Shown: positions 9,485-18,004, counted from the first letter of the stretch. The stretch is 64,000 bases of DNA from Bacterioplanoides pacificum (GCF_042648445.1 NZ_JBHRYB010000003.1:209207-273206), one strand, 5' to 3'. Notes: a model not told the origin generated them from the letters alone. Numbers and translations are program-made.

Positions 9485-9515
9485 TTAAGAGACAGTTTTG
9501 TAATTAAGAGACAGT
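9485..9515. promoter_or_regulatory. direct repeat upstream of the LysE gene (candidate operator)
   Basis: The 12-mer TTAAGAGACAGT occurs at 9485-9496 and again at 9504-9515, so the copies are 19 bp apart start to start, close to two helical turns. They lie 65-95 bp upstream of the lysE start. Head-to-tail repeats of this spacing suit MocR/GntR-type or LysR-type regulators, which often control such exporters, but no regulator gene is adjacent. Confidence 0.4.
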
Positions 9516-9530
9516 ACAGCGGCTGGTGAT

Positions 9531-9875
9531 TTGGTGGTGGTGGGATGTGAGCTGAATTTCATAAGGGCTCAGGGAAAGGATGAACTTATCCTTCCTGGCC
9601 CGGCACTGGATCTGTTGCTGAATATTCTGGGCGAAATTTCCCAGAGTAATGCGGTTAACGTGATGCCAGTTCATGCTGAACTCAGCACTTAGGAAGTAGC
9701 CAATTTACTGAATGTCAGCCGTCCGCATCTGGTGCAATTGCTGGAAAATGGTGAGATCGGTTTTACTAAGGTTGGAACACATCGGCGAGTGTTGGAAAAA
9801 GATGTGATCGCCTACAAACATGCAACCGATGCCAAACGCACTGAAGCTCTGGATGAGCTGGCCGAAATCGCATAA
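9531..9875 (+). pseudogene. broken excisionase-type (helix-turn-helix) antitoxin gene
   Basis: The frame read through 9531-9875 gives an antitoxin-like protein (LILPGPALDLLLNILGEI, then EVANLLNVSRPHLVQLLENGEIGFTKVGTHRR and a C-terminal DAKRTEALDELAEIA). Such excisionase-fold antitoxins normally pair with PIN-domain toxins. An in-frame TAG at 9690-9692 falls exactly at the usual ELTTQEAA position, and no start codon with a ribosome site is evident. The frame ends in TAA at 9873-9875. It is followed by a Shine-Dalgarno-like GGAGTG and an ATG that opens only eight codons, so the toxin gene has been lost. Confidence 0.7.
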
Positions 9876-9922
9876 CTCAAAGGAGTGGGATATGACTGAT
9901 GGCCAAATTCGCCACTAAACGC

Positions 9923-10663
9923 TTAGCTATTTTGCCACCAGCTAGGTGGAGAGTCTGGCTCGCTACCGATAACAGATTTCAATTTACTGACTATATCAAA
10001 AGACTTTTTTCCATCAATATGAGTCTCTAAATCTGCATCTACATTTCCCCATAGAGGGTCAAGCACGACATCGACACCATGGGTTCGAGCCAACTTTGCA
10101 GCAGGAACAAAGTCTGCATCACTCGCGATAAGAACAATCGTATCAGCATGTTTATTCAAAGTAATTGTTGTGATGTCCACACCAATTTTTGTATCAACCG
10201 CTTTTTGCTGGCACTGATAGTGAAAATCATCATTCGTTAAATCTTCAAAATTACGATCACCTTTGAGTAAATCTTTTAAAACCAAGCTGTTTATTTGCCA
10301 CTCCCCATGATTAGAGAGTTTTCCCATTCTCAATGCCAGCTTTCTGCTTTTAGCCAAAGTCTTGTGAAGCTGAGTTTGAAATTTATAACTTTCTTCACTT
10401 TTACAATTTCGAGTAGGAGGCGTCTGCTGACCAGCGAGAGGCAGCGGATAACGTAGTTGCTTATCCAAAGGTGGGGCATCGTAATAATAAATCCGATAGA
10501 GCTCGTTTCGATTTAACTCAGTCTGGTGTCCTTGTACCAGTTGGTACAGAAGGTCATTACAATTTCGCACTGTTAGCTGATGGCTATTGAAATACGTTCG
10601 ATGGAAGTATTTAACTCTCCGAATGAAATAACCACCATCAACTAAGAATGCAATTTTCTTCAT
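9923..10663 (-). CDS. NYN-domain (PIN-like/DUF88) putative ribonuclease
   Basis: A 246-aa protein starting MKKIAFLVDGGYFIRRVKYF. This gives the first acidic residue of a NYN/PIN-like nuclease fold (LVDGGYF). Later acidic positions lie in KIGVDITTITLNKHADTIVLIASDADFVPAAKLARTHG, the typical KGVDVxL...SxDsDFxPL core. NYN proteins are metal-dependent RNases in several RNA-processing and defence settings. The ATG at 10663 has a good GGAG 8 bases before it and is chosen over a frame-open GTG at 10696 inside the leader hairpin. Its substrate is unknown, and the hairpin immediately upstream may be relevant. It stands alone as a transcription unit. Confidence 0.8.
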   Translation of the reverse strand: MKKIAFLVDGGYFIRRVKYFHRTYFNSHQLTVRNCNDLLYQLVQGHQTELNRNELYRIYYYDAPPLDKQLRYPLPLAGQQTPPTRNCKSEESYKFQTQLHKTLAKSRKLALRMGKLSNHGEWQINSLVLKDLLKGDRNFEDLTNDDFHYQCQQKAVDTKIGVDITTITLNKHADTIVLIASDADFVPAAKLARTHGVDVVLDPLWGNVDADLETHIDGKKSFDIVSKLKSVIGSEPDSPPSWWQNS

Positions 10664-10678
10664 TTTATCTCCACAAAC

Positions 10679-10735
10679 AAAAAAGCCTCGAACCACGGCT
10701 ACCCTCTAACTATTTGGGTAGGCGCTGTTCGAGGC
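10679..10735 (-). ncRNA. terminator-like leader hairpin upstream of the NYN gene
   Basis: On the minus strand GCCTCGAAC (10735-10727) pairs perfectly with GTTCGAGGC (10693-10685), and CTACCC/GGGTAG forms an inner stem. Six U follow directly at 10684-10679. This is a strong intrinsic terminator shape, placed between the predicted promoter and the NYN ribosome site. It would yield a short RNA of about 55 nt, with read-through into the nuclease gene. It could be an attenuator, a substrate of the NYN protein, or an RNA partner. Confidence 0.55.
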
Positions 10736-10743
10736 CGAATTAG

Positions 10744-10773
10744 AATATAGCTCTCGATCCCATTGCTAGTCAA
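10744..10773 (-). promoter_or_regulatory. predicted sigma70 promoter of the NYN leader
   Basis: On the minus strand TTGACT (10773-10768) and TATATT (10749-10744) are separated by 18 bp, close to the sigma70 consensus. Transcription would begin about seven bases on, almost at the first base of the leader hairpin. Confidence 0.55.
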
Positions 10774-10815
10774 TATATTTCCTTTTCTCGGAAATAGTTA
10801 CCTCCAAATTGTATT

Positions 10816-10841
10816 AAAAAGGGAGCCATTGGCTCCCTTTT
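10816..10841 (-). terminator. gyrB transcription terminator
   Basis: A 7-bp stem GGGAGCC/GGCTCCC with an ATT loop is flanked by A5 and T4, so it can work in both directions. It lies 37 bp past the gyrB stop codon. Confidence 0.85.
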
Positions 10842-10877
10842 AATACTCAGCTTTCGCTTAAGAAATACCGCCCTGAA

Positions 10878-13304
10878 TCAGAAATCCAAGTTCGATACAT
10901 TCAACGCGTTGGCTTCAATAAACGCCCGACGTGGTTCAACGTCATCCCCCATCAGGGTGGTAAACATCTTATCAGCGCCGATGGCGTCTTCGATGCTGAC
11001 CTGCAACATACGACGCGCTTCCGGATCCATGGTGGTTTCCCACAGCTGATCCGGGTTCATCTCACCCAGACCTTTGTAGCGCTGGATACCGAAGCCTTTT
11101 TTCGCTTCGTTCAGCAGCCACTGTACCGCGTCCCAGAAATCTTCGATTTCATGGCGGTTGCGTTCACCTTCACCGCGCTGGATATAAGCACCGTCATCCA
11201 GGGTGGCAGTCAGCTTTTCGCTCATGGAAGCCAGTTTCTGGTAACCGGAACCGGCGAAGAATTCCTGATCCAGCAGGTATTCTTTTGCCATACCGTGGGT
11301 GATCACATTGATCGCCACCAGGCTGGTGCCACGCTCGTTGTCGGTAACGGATTTCACCTCAAAGTGAGAGCCACTGCGACCGGCATCCGGCAAATTTTCG
11401 CTCAGCTGTGTCGCCCAGGCTTCAACCTTAGCGGCATCGCTCAGATCGTCCACGGTTAAGCGTGGCATGGAGATCATGTAATGCAGTGCTTCACGTGGAA
11501 CAAGGTTGCTCATACGATCAACCGTGTCCTGTGCCGCGCGGTACTCTTCAACCAGTGTGGCAAAGGCTTCATCGGTAATAGCCGGCGCATCCGCGCTTGG
11601 GTACAAGGCCGATTTTTCCAGCGCCACATGAGTCAGGTAACTCTCCAGTGCCGCTTCATCTTTAATGTATTGCTCTTGCTTGCCACGTTTGATTTTGTAC
11701 AGCGGCGGCTGAGCAATATACACATGGCCACGTTCGATGATTTCCGGCATCTGACGGAAGAAGAAGGTCAACAGCAGCGTACGGATGTGCGCACCGTCGA
11801 CGTCGGCATCAGTCATGATGATGATGGAGTGGTAACGCAGCTTGTCGGGGTTAAATTCTTCGCGGCCAATGCCACACCCCAGAGCGGTAATCAGGGTGCC
11901 GACTTCGGCAGACGATAACATCTTATCGAAACGGGCTTTTTCAACGTTCAGGATTTTACCTTTCAGCGGCAGAATCGCCTGGGTACGACGGTCTCGGCCC
12001 TGCTTGGCGGAACCGCCGGCCGAGTCACCCTCCACCAGGTACACTTCAGACAATGCCGGGTCTTTTTCCTGACAGTCGGCCAGTTTGCCGGGCAAACCAG
12101 CGATATCCAGTGCGCCTTTACGACGGGTCATCTCACGCGCTTTACGGGCCGCTTCACGGGCACGGGCAGCATCGATCATTTTGCCAACCAGCTCTTTGGC
12201 GGCCTGCGGATTCTCATCCAGGTATTCTTTAAACAAGCGCCCCATTTCCTGCTCAACCGCGGGTTTCACTTCAGAGGAAACCAGTTTGTCTTTGGTCTGG
12301 GAGCTGAACTTAGGGTCCGGTACCTTAACCGAGATAATGGCGGTCAGGCCTTCACGAGCGTCGTCACCGGTGGTCGAAACCTTGTTCTTCTTGTCGAGGC
12401 CTTCAGCGGTGATATAACCGTTCAGAGAGCGGGTCAGCGCCGCACGGAAGCCGGCTAAGTGAGTACCACCATCACGCTGAGGGATATTGTTGGTGTAACA
12501 ATGAATGCTTTCCTGGAAGCTGTCGTTCCACTGCATTGCCACTTCCACCGACATACCGTCTTCACGTTCGGAATTGAAGTGGAACACTTCATTAATGGCG
12601 TTTTTACCTTCATTGAGGAATTCAACGAACGACTTCAGGCCACCTTCAAATTCGAAGATGTCTTCTTTATCAGCGACACGCTCGTCTTTCAGGTGAATTT
12701 TTACACCGGAGTTCAGGAAAGATAGCTCACGCAGGCGCTTGGCCAGGTAATCGTAAGAAAATTCGGTTTTGGTGAAGGTTTCCTTGGATGGCAGGAAAGT
12801 CACCATAGTACCGGTCGTTTCGGAAACACCCACTTCTTTCAGCGGATAATCCGGTTCACCGTGGGTGTATTCCTGCTCGTAGATTTTGCCGCCGCGGCGA
12901 ATGGTCAGCTTCAGCTTTTCTGACAACGCATTCACCACCGACACGCCTACACCGTGCAAACCACCGGAGACTTTATAGGAGTTGTCGTCGAACTTACCGC
13001 CTGCGTGTAATACGGTCAGAATCACTTCAGCAGCCGAACGCCCCTCTTCCGGGTGCAGTTCGGTAGGAATACCACGGCCGTTATCGGAAACCGATACCGA
13101 GTTATCCGGGTGGATAACGGCGGTTACGGTATCACAATGACCTGCCAGGGCTTCGTCGATGGAGTTATCCACCACTTCAAATACCATGTGGTGCAGGCCG
13201 GTGCCATCGTCGGTGTCACCGATATACATACCGGGGCGTTTCCGTACGGCATCCAGGCCTTTCAGGACCTTAATACTCGACGAGTCGTAACTCTGCTCTG
13301 ACAT
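10878..13304 (-). CDS. gyrB: DNA gyrase subunit B
   Basis: An 808-aa full-length GyrB, the ATPase and TOPRIM subunit that introduces negative supercoils with GyrA. The GHKL ATPase region starts with VLKGLDAVRKRPGMYIGD and contains EVVDNSIDEA and GGLHGVGVSVVNAL. The TOPRIM domain shows YLVEGDSAGGSAKQGRDR and DADVDGAHI. The C-terminal QRYKGLGEMNPDQLWETTMDP is the classical end motif. The long insert of gammaproteobacterial GyrB accounts for the length. It is the last gene of the dnaA-dnaN-recF-gyrB series, 149 bp after recF. A near-match to parS lies inside it. Confidence 0.98.
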   Translation of the reverse strand: MSEQSYDSSSIKVLKGLDAVRKRPGMYIGDTDDGTGLHHMVFEVVDNSIDEALAGHCDTVTAVIHPDNSVSVSDNGRGIPTELHPEEGRSAAEVILTVLHAGGKFDDNSYKVSGGLHGVGVSVVNALSEKLKLTIRRGGKIYEQEYTHGEPDYPLKEVGVSETTGTMVTFLPSKETFTKTEFSYDYLAKRLRELSFLNSGVKIHLKDERVADKEDIFEFEGGLKSFVEFLNEGKNAINEVFHFNSEREDGMSVEVAMQWNDSFQESIHCYTNNIPQRDGGTHLAGFRAALTRSLNGYITAEGLDKKNKVSTTGDDAREGLTAIISVKVPDPKFSSQTKDKLVSSEVKPAVEQEMGRLFKEYLDENPQAAKELVGKMIDAARAREAARKAREMTRRKGALDIAGLPGKLADCQEKDPALSEVYLVEGDSAGGSAKQGRDRRTQAILPLKGKILNVEKARFDKMLSSAEVGTLITALGCGIGREEFNPDKLRYHSIIIMTDADVDGAHIRTLLLTFFFRQMPEIIERGHVYIAQPPLYKIKRGKQEQYIKDEAALESYLTHVALEKSALYPSADAPAITDEAFATLVEEYRAAQDTVDRMSNLVPREALHYMISMPRLTVDDLSDAAKVEAWATQLSENLPDAGRSGSHFEVKSVTDNERGTSLVAINVITHGMAKEYLLDQEFFAGSGYQKLASMSEKLTATLDDGAYIQRGEGERNRHEIEDFWDAVQWLLNEAKKGFGIQRYKGLGEMNPDQLWETTMDPEARRMLQVSIEDAIGADKMFTTLMGDDVEPRRAFIEANALNVSNLDF
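11487..11502. other. degenerate parS-like site in gyrB
   Basis: TGCTTCACGTGGAACA matches the 16-bp parS consensus TGTTCCACGTGGAACA at 14 positions, with a complete right half. It is in coding sequence, so it may be chance, but it is about 2 kb from two perfect sites. Confidence 0.35.
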
Positions 13305-13453
13305 TGGTATTCCTCTGTTCTTTTAAGTCTTCTGATCGCTATTTTCGGCCATAGAAATCAGACACAAGAAATGCACTGTATTGTAACAAATTTGCAGGGA
13401 GTGTGCTTATCTAAAGCAGGTTTCAGGCAGGCATAAGGCGGCGTGAGGAGCGT

Positions 13454-14533
13454 TTACTCCTCAACAATCACACCCTGTTCCACGTGGAACATTTTACTGG
13501 CGCTGGGTTGCCAAACGTCGGTGAGTTTCTCTTTATCGATGCTGGTGATAAAGACCTGGCAGTCGAGGCTTTCCAGCAATTTGCATAACGCATGACGGTG
13601 TTTTTCATCCAGCTCAGACGCCAGGTCATCCACCAGATAAATAGTACGACGCTGGCTTTCCTGCTGGAACAACGCACCCTGGGCAATCTTCAGTGCGGAA
13701 ACCACCGTCTTTTGCTGCCCACGGGACAAAATCTCCGCCGCCGGCAGTTTGCCTACCTTAATGCGTAACTCCGCTCTGTGTGGCCCTGATTGGGTATAAC
13801 CGATGACTAAATCACGCTCCTGCTGTTTCTCCAGCACATCGACCAGAGGAGTGTCTTTATCCCAGCCACGATAATAAGCCAGCTGCACATCAATGGATTC
13901 ATCCAGCTGACTAAGAATTTTTTCAAATTCCGGTTTGAAGCGTTTCAGATAGGCCTGACGATGCTGGTCGATGACCTCAGCACTTTCAATAAAACCCGCT
14001 GTCCAGGTTGGTAACCATTCCAGCTCTTTTTGTTTCAGCACCGCGTTGCGTTGTTTCAGCTGTTTACGGAAGGTTTTCCACTGTTCCATAAATTTGTGTT
14101 CCACGTGGAACACACCCCAGTCGATAAACTGGCGACGCTCTTCCGGAGAGCCGGATAACAACTTAAAGGTATTGGGATCGATAATCTGAACCGGCAGCCA
14201 GTGTGCGGCTTCGGCCTGAGAGGTCAGCACAGAGCCATTCAGCTTCAGCAGAGTGTCGCCGTTTTTTAACCGCAGGCTGTCCATGGTGCAGACACCCCGC
14301 TCTTCATCATCCACTTCGAGAAACATCTCGATACGGTCGGCTTCGTGGTTTAACACATGCTGGATTTTAGTCGTGCGGAAGGATTTCCCGGACGCCATCA
14401 GGGCGATGGCTTCAAGAATACTGGTTTTACCGCAACCATTGTCGCCGTAAATAAAATTAACGCCCGCATGGGGCGTTATTTCCAGCGGCTGCAGGTTGCG
14501 CACGCCGCTGACTTTAAGTTGCCGGATGGACAT
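13454..14533 (-). CDS. recF: DNA replication/repair protein RecF
   Basis: A 359-aa SMC-like ATPase that, with RecO and RecR, loads RecA at gaps and stalled forks. The Walker A motif is YGDNGCGKTS near residue 30, the ABC signature is LSRGQQKTV, and the Walker B/D-loop region is IYLVDDLASELDEKH. It is read from directly after the dnaN stop, with no gap, so it depends on dnaN transcription and probably translational coupling. Two perfect parS sites are embedded in its codons, encoding the Phe-His-Val-Glu stretches WGVFHVEHK and MFHVEQGV. Confidence 0.97.
   Translation of the reverse strand: MSIRQLKVSGVRNLQPLEITPHAGVNFIYGDNGCGKTSILEAIALMASGKSFRTTKIQHVLNHEADRIEMFLEVDDEERGVCTMDSLRLKNGDTLLKLNGSVLTSQAEAAHWLPVQIIDPNTFKLLSGSPEERRQFIDWGVFHVEHKFMEQWKTFRKQLKQRNAVLKQKELEWLPTWTAGFIESAEVIDQHRQAYLKRFKPEFEKILSQLDESIDVQLAYYRGWDKDTPLVDVLEKQQERDLVIGYTQSGPHRAELRIKVGKLPAAEILSRGQQKTVVSALKIAQGALFQQESQRRTIYLVDDLASELDEKHRHALCKLLESLDCQVFITSIDKEKLTDVWQPSASKMFHVEQGVIVEE
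13476..13491. other. parS centromere site 1
   Basis: A perfect 16-bp palindrome TGTTCCACGTGGAACA, the ParB-binding consensus conserved across bacteria. It lies near the 3' end of recF, where it encodes FHVE. The parAB genes in this window would supply the binding protein. Confidence 0.92.
14097..14112. other. parS centromere site 2
   Basis: A second perfect TGTTCCACGTGGAACA, 621 bp from the first and also within recF, encoding VFHVEH. Clustered parS near oriC is the usual arrangement for chromosome segregation. Confidence 0.92.
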
Positions 14534-15634
14534 CTATAGTCTCATAGGCATTACAACGTACATCGCATCACCACCTTCCGGCTCTTCCAGCAATGCGGAA
14601 GAGTTAGCGTCGGACAATGTCATTTTCACCTGCTGAGTATCCAGTACGCTCATGACGTCCTGCAGGTAAGAGACGTTAAAGCCCATTTCCAGAGAATCGC
14701 CGTTGTAATCCACACCAACCGATTCTTCCGCTTCTTCCTGTTCCGGGTTATTAGCGAACACTTTCAGCAGCTCAGGCTCCAGCACCAGGCGTACACCGCG
14801 GTACTTCTCGTTCGACAGAATGGCGGTACGAGCAAATACCGAACGTAATTCCTGACGATCCGCCAACATAACGTTGCTGCCGTTTTTCGGAATCACACGA
14901 CCATAATCCGGGAACTTACCGTCCACCAGTTTGGAGGTGAAAGTGAAGTTTTCAGTGGTGGCACGCAGGTGGTTGGCACTCAGCGCCAGCGACACACTGG
15001 CTTCACCATCGGTTAATAACTTGGCCAGTTCCAGTACACCTTTACGCGGCAGAATAATCTGCTGCGCGCTATCCGGGCCGGCAATTTCCACATGAGCGGT
15101 GGCCAGGCGGTGGCCGTCGGTAGACACAGTACGCAGACCATTGGCCGTTACCTCAAACAACATACCATTGAGGTAATAACGAACGTCCTGCTGCGCCATG
15201 GCAAAGCTGGTGCGGTCGATAACACGGCGCAGTTTGCTTTGCTCCAGGACAAAATGTTGTTCACCAGAGATGTTGTCGACGTTCGGGAATTCCGTCGAAG
15301 GCAGAGTCGACAAGGTAAAACGGGAGCGGCCGGAACGTACATTAACGCGCTGGTCGTCCTGCTCGATGGTGATTTCTGCACCGTCTGGTAACGAGCGGCA
15401 GATATCCATCAGCTTTTTCGCCGGGACCGTGATTTCTCCTTCCTGACCAACTTCGTCAAGCGTCACACGACCCACCAGTTCAACTTCCAGATCTGTGCCC
15501 GTCAGTGACAGTTGCTGACCCTGAACTTCCAACAACACGTTGGACAGTACCGGTAAAGTCTGGCGTTTTTCCACCACGCCGGCTACCAGTTGCAATGGGC
15601 GCAGAAGGGCTTCCCTAGAGATAACGAATTTCAT
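14534..15634 (-). CDS. dnaN: DNA polymerase III beta subunit (sliding clamp)
   Basis: A 366-aa protein of the exact family length, starting MKFVISREALLRPLQLVAGVVEKRQTLPVLSNVLL and ending in the characteristic YVVMPMRL. It forms the ring-shaped dimer that tethers polymerase III to DNA and also recruits other replication and repair proteins. The three repeated clamp domains are recognisable by spacing, with TDLEVEL and STDGHRLA as conserved blocks. recF begins at the base next to its stop codon. Upstream, a MITE-like element separates it from dnaA. Confidence 0.98.
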   Translation of the reverse strand: MKFVISREALLRPLQLVAGVVEKRQTLPVLSNVLLEVQGQQLSLTGTDLEVELVGRVTLDEVGQEGEITVPAKKLMDICRSLPDGAEITIEQDDQRVNVRSGRSRFTLSTLPSTEFPNVDNISGEQHFVLEQSKLRRVIDRTSFAMAQQDVRYYLNGMLFEVTANGLRTVSTDGHRLATAHVEIAGPDSAQQIILPRKGVLELAKLLTDGEASVSLALSANHLRATTENFTFTSKLVDGKFPDYGRVIPKNGSNVMLADRQELRSVFARTAILSNEKYRGVRLVLEPELLKVFANNPEQEEAEESVGVDYNGDSLEMGFNVSYLQDVMSVLDTQQVKMTLSDANSSALLEEPEGGDAMYVVMPMRL

Positions 15635-15651
15635 GGTTCTCCACTCAGATC

Positions 15652-15922
15652 AGGGGCCTGTTGACTCGAATCAAACTCGGCTTGTTATCGGTTAAAAATC
15701 TTTCAGGCAAGGCGCCTAATCACGTTGCCTAACGGGTTAAGCGAGAGATTAGCAACATAGCATGAAGGGTTTTTAACCATAACCCTTCGGGCTGAGGACA
15801 GTTTTCCTCATTAACTACGTTGTTCGTCATTCATTTAGCTAGCTAAATGTCATTCCTCTCACCTTGTTCTGAGATAAAACTGGCTCTCAGCAGGCCCGGG
15901 TATTATTCGGGTCAACAGACCC
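15652..15922. mobile_element. MITE-like element between dnaN and dnaA
   Basis: The 287-bp gap is bounded by imperfect terminal inverted repeats: AGGGGCCTGTTGACTCGAA at 15652-15670, and the complement of TTCGGGTCAACAGACCCT at 15906-15922. The inner sequence has a perfect 8-bp hairpin GAAGGGTT/AACCCTTC (15764-15788) and an 18-bp palindrome CATTTAGCTAGCTAAATG (15832-15849). It encodes no protein. This is the form of a non-autonomous element; the right repeat runs into the dnaA stop codon. Confidence 0.6.
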
Positions 15923-17517
15923 TAAGTTGTCAGTGAACGCAGTAAGTTCTTGTAATCTTCACGAACGTCTGCAGTCGTTTCCTGTAACTCTTTGATTTTA
16001 CGGCATGCGTGCAAAACTGTCGTGTGGTCTCGGCCACCAAACGCAGCACCGATTTCCGGCAGGCTGTGATTGGTCAGTTCTTTGCTCAAAGCCATCGCTA
16101 CCTGGCGGGGGCGGGCGATGGAACGCGTGCGGCGCTTAGATAATAAATCAGACAACTTCAGTTTGTAATACTCAGCCACAATTCGCTGAATATTGTCGAT
16201 ACTGACTTGTTTATCCTGCAGAGCCAACAGGTCTTTTAAGGATTCTTTGATAAACGGCAGCGTGATATCACTGCCAGTGAAATGTGAGTTGGCGATCACC
16301 CGTTTTAGCGCCCCTTCCAGCTCACGCACGTTAGAGCGGATCTTCTGAGCGATAAAAAACGCGGCATCATCCGGCAGGTGAACATTACTCTGCTCTGCCT
16401 TCTTCATTAAGATCGCCACCCGGGTTTCCAGCTCCGGCGGCTCCACCGCCACCGTTAAGCCCCAGCCAAAACGGCTTTTCAGCCGCTCTTCCAGACCATT
16501 AATCTCTTTCGGATAGCGGTCACAGGTCAGAATCATCTGCTGACCACCTTCTAATAAGGCATTAAAGGTGTGGAAAAATTCTTCCTGGGAGCGCTCTTTA
16601 CCGGCAAAAAACTGGATGTCATCGATTAATAAGGCATCCAGACCACGATAAAAACGTTTGAATTCGTTAATCGCATTCAGCTGCAGCGCCTTTACCATGT
16701 CCTGCACAAAGCGCTCCGAATGCACGTATAACACCTTGGCATTCGGATTTTTACTTTGCAGGTAGTTACCCACAGCGTGCATTAAGTGAGTTTTACCTAA
16801 GCCCACGCCACCATATATAAACAGTGGGTTGTACGAGCCACCGGCATTTTCTGCCACCTGACGCGCCGCCGCATGGGCCAGCTGGTTGGACTTACCTTCC
16901 ACAAAACTCTGAAAGGTAAAGTTGTTATTCAGGAAGCTCTGATGTTGCAGCCCCCCTTCTACCTGAACTTCACGCTTCGGCTTGGCCGCTGGCCGCTGAG
17001 CCGGTGCCCGCATATCCGCATTAAAAGGGGAAAAACCAGCGTTATTAAAACCCGGCTGAGCAAACTCAGCGCCTGGTTCTGCCGCCAGCAGTTCTCCCTG
17101 GCGTGGCGCGTTATCGGCCATTGACGGGGTACTATCAACCTGGGAAAAATCCTGCGCATTAAAGCCGGCATCTTCGGTTGGCCGGGCAAACGTCAGCTCT
17201 TCCGCTGGCGGCGCTTCTGCCACAGGCTGACGCGCTCGGGCAGGTGCAGCCGCCGGCCGCTGAAACATCGGCCGCGATTCGCCCACCACCACATCAGCGT
17301 GGGTAATGCGGCCACCGTTCAGCTCAGAAAGAATTTCCTGGATACGTTGCAGATACTTATCTTTTACCCAGTCTTTTACAAAGCGATTGGGAGCACTCAG
17401 GCTGAGCTGACCATTGTCGTCAGTACTGGCAACCAAAGGGCGTATCCATGTGTTGTATTGCTGTGCGGGTAATTCATGTTGTAACTGACCCAGGCACTCT
17501 TGCCACAAACCTGTCAC
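15922..17517 (-). CDS. dnaA: chromosomal replication initiator protein DnaA
   Basis: A 531-aa initiator that binds DnaA boxes at oriC and melts the origin. Domain I is MTGLWQECLGQLQHELPAQQYNTWIRPL. Domain II (about 85-190) is a long Ala/Pro/Gln-rich linker. Domain III carries Walker A GGVGLGKTHLMHA and Walker B ALLIDDIQFF. Domain IV ends with the DNA-binding signature GGRDHTTVLHACRKI. The start is GTG at 17517, placed where homologues begin. The TAG stop lies within the end of the MITE-like element, so that insertion may have replaced the original 3' end or arrived just behind it. Confidence 0.97.
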   Translation of the reverse strand: MTGLWQECLGQLQHELPAQQYNTWIRPLVASTDDNGQLSLSAPNRFVKDWVKDKYLQRIQEILSELNGGRITHADVVVGESRPMFQRPAAAPARARQPVAEAPPAEELTFARPTEDAGFNAQDFSQVDSTPSMADNAPRQGELLAAEPGAEFAQPGFNNAGFSPFNADMRAPAQRPAAKPKREVQVEGGLQHQSFLNNNFTFQSFVEGKSNQLAHAAARQVAENAGGSYNPLFIYGGVGLGKTHLMHAVGNYLQSKNPNAKVLYVHSERFVQDMVKALQLNAINEFKRFYRGLDALLIDDIQFFAGKERSQEEFFHTFNALLEGGQQMILTCDRYPKEINGLEERLKSRFGWGLTVAVEPPELETRVAILMKKAEQSNVHLPDDAAFFIAQKIRSNVRELEGALKRVIANSHFTGSDITLPFIKESLKDLLALQDKQVSIDNIQRIVAEYYKLKLSDLLSKRRTRSIARPRQVAMALSKELTNHSLPEIGAAFGGRDHTTVLHACRKIKELQETTADVREDYKNLLRSLTT

Positions 17518-17569
17518 GGCTACCTCATAACAAACGATATTTAAGCGAGCCGCATAGTGTACCCAAGCG

Positions 17570-17990
17570 CAGCCGGGTTATCCACAGATCAGACAATTAA
17601 TTTCTCGTATGAGCGGCGAACCTTGTGGATAACGGCACTAACAAGGTGCGGATGAGTGGGGACAACCTGCTGCGCTTTTTCCGGGCTGTGTGTAAAGCAA
17701 CATTCCATACACCGGCTTTGCCCAGTTAATACCCCGGTTAAACGCAATTAATACCTGACTTGTCTTTTCTTCAATCCATTGTTTTTAAAGGATTTTTTTG
17801 TGTTTTCCACAGATTTTGACGGACTATAAAATAAAAATAACGAACTACTTCTCTTCTTTTCTTCAATACCTATTCATTCATATTTTTTTATTCAGAACAG
17901 AGTAAAAAAACTGAACAAAAATTCGCCATTGCTATTGATGGTTCTTTCTCATACAATTGCCGCCCTTAAAAATTTGACTATTCACTTAAC
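17570..17990. other. oriC, between dnaA and rpmH
   Basis: The 487-bp gap between the divergent dnaA and rpmH genes holds consensus DnaA boxes TTATCCACA (17578-17586) and TGTGGATAA (17624-17632), and a near-box TTTTCCACA (17803-17811). A very AT-rich stretch follows at about 17740-17960 and could serve as the unwinding region. The dnaA-rpmH gap is the mapped oriC in Pseudomonas. It must also contain the dnaA and rpmH promoters. A second DnaA-box cluster is noted before mnmG. Confidence 0.8.
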
Positions 17991-18004
17991 AGAGTGACGG
18001 TGTT

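Noticed and set aside
10664..10696. Upstream start for the NYN protein
   Set aside because: It would start inside the terminator-like hairpin and has no ribosome site, whereas the ATG at 10663 has a good GGAG.
10685..10735. tRNA gene, because of the GTTCGAGGC T-arm-like arm
   Set aside because: There is no acceptor, D or anticodon arm and no CCA end; the arm is part of a long hairpin.
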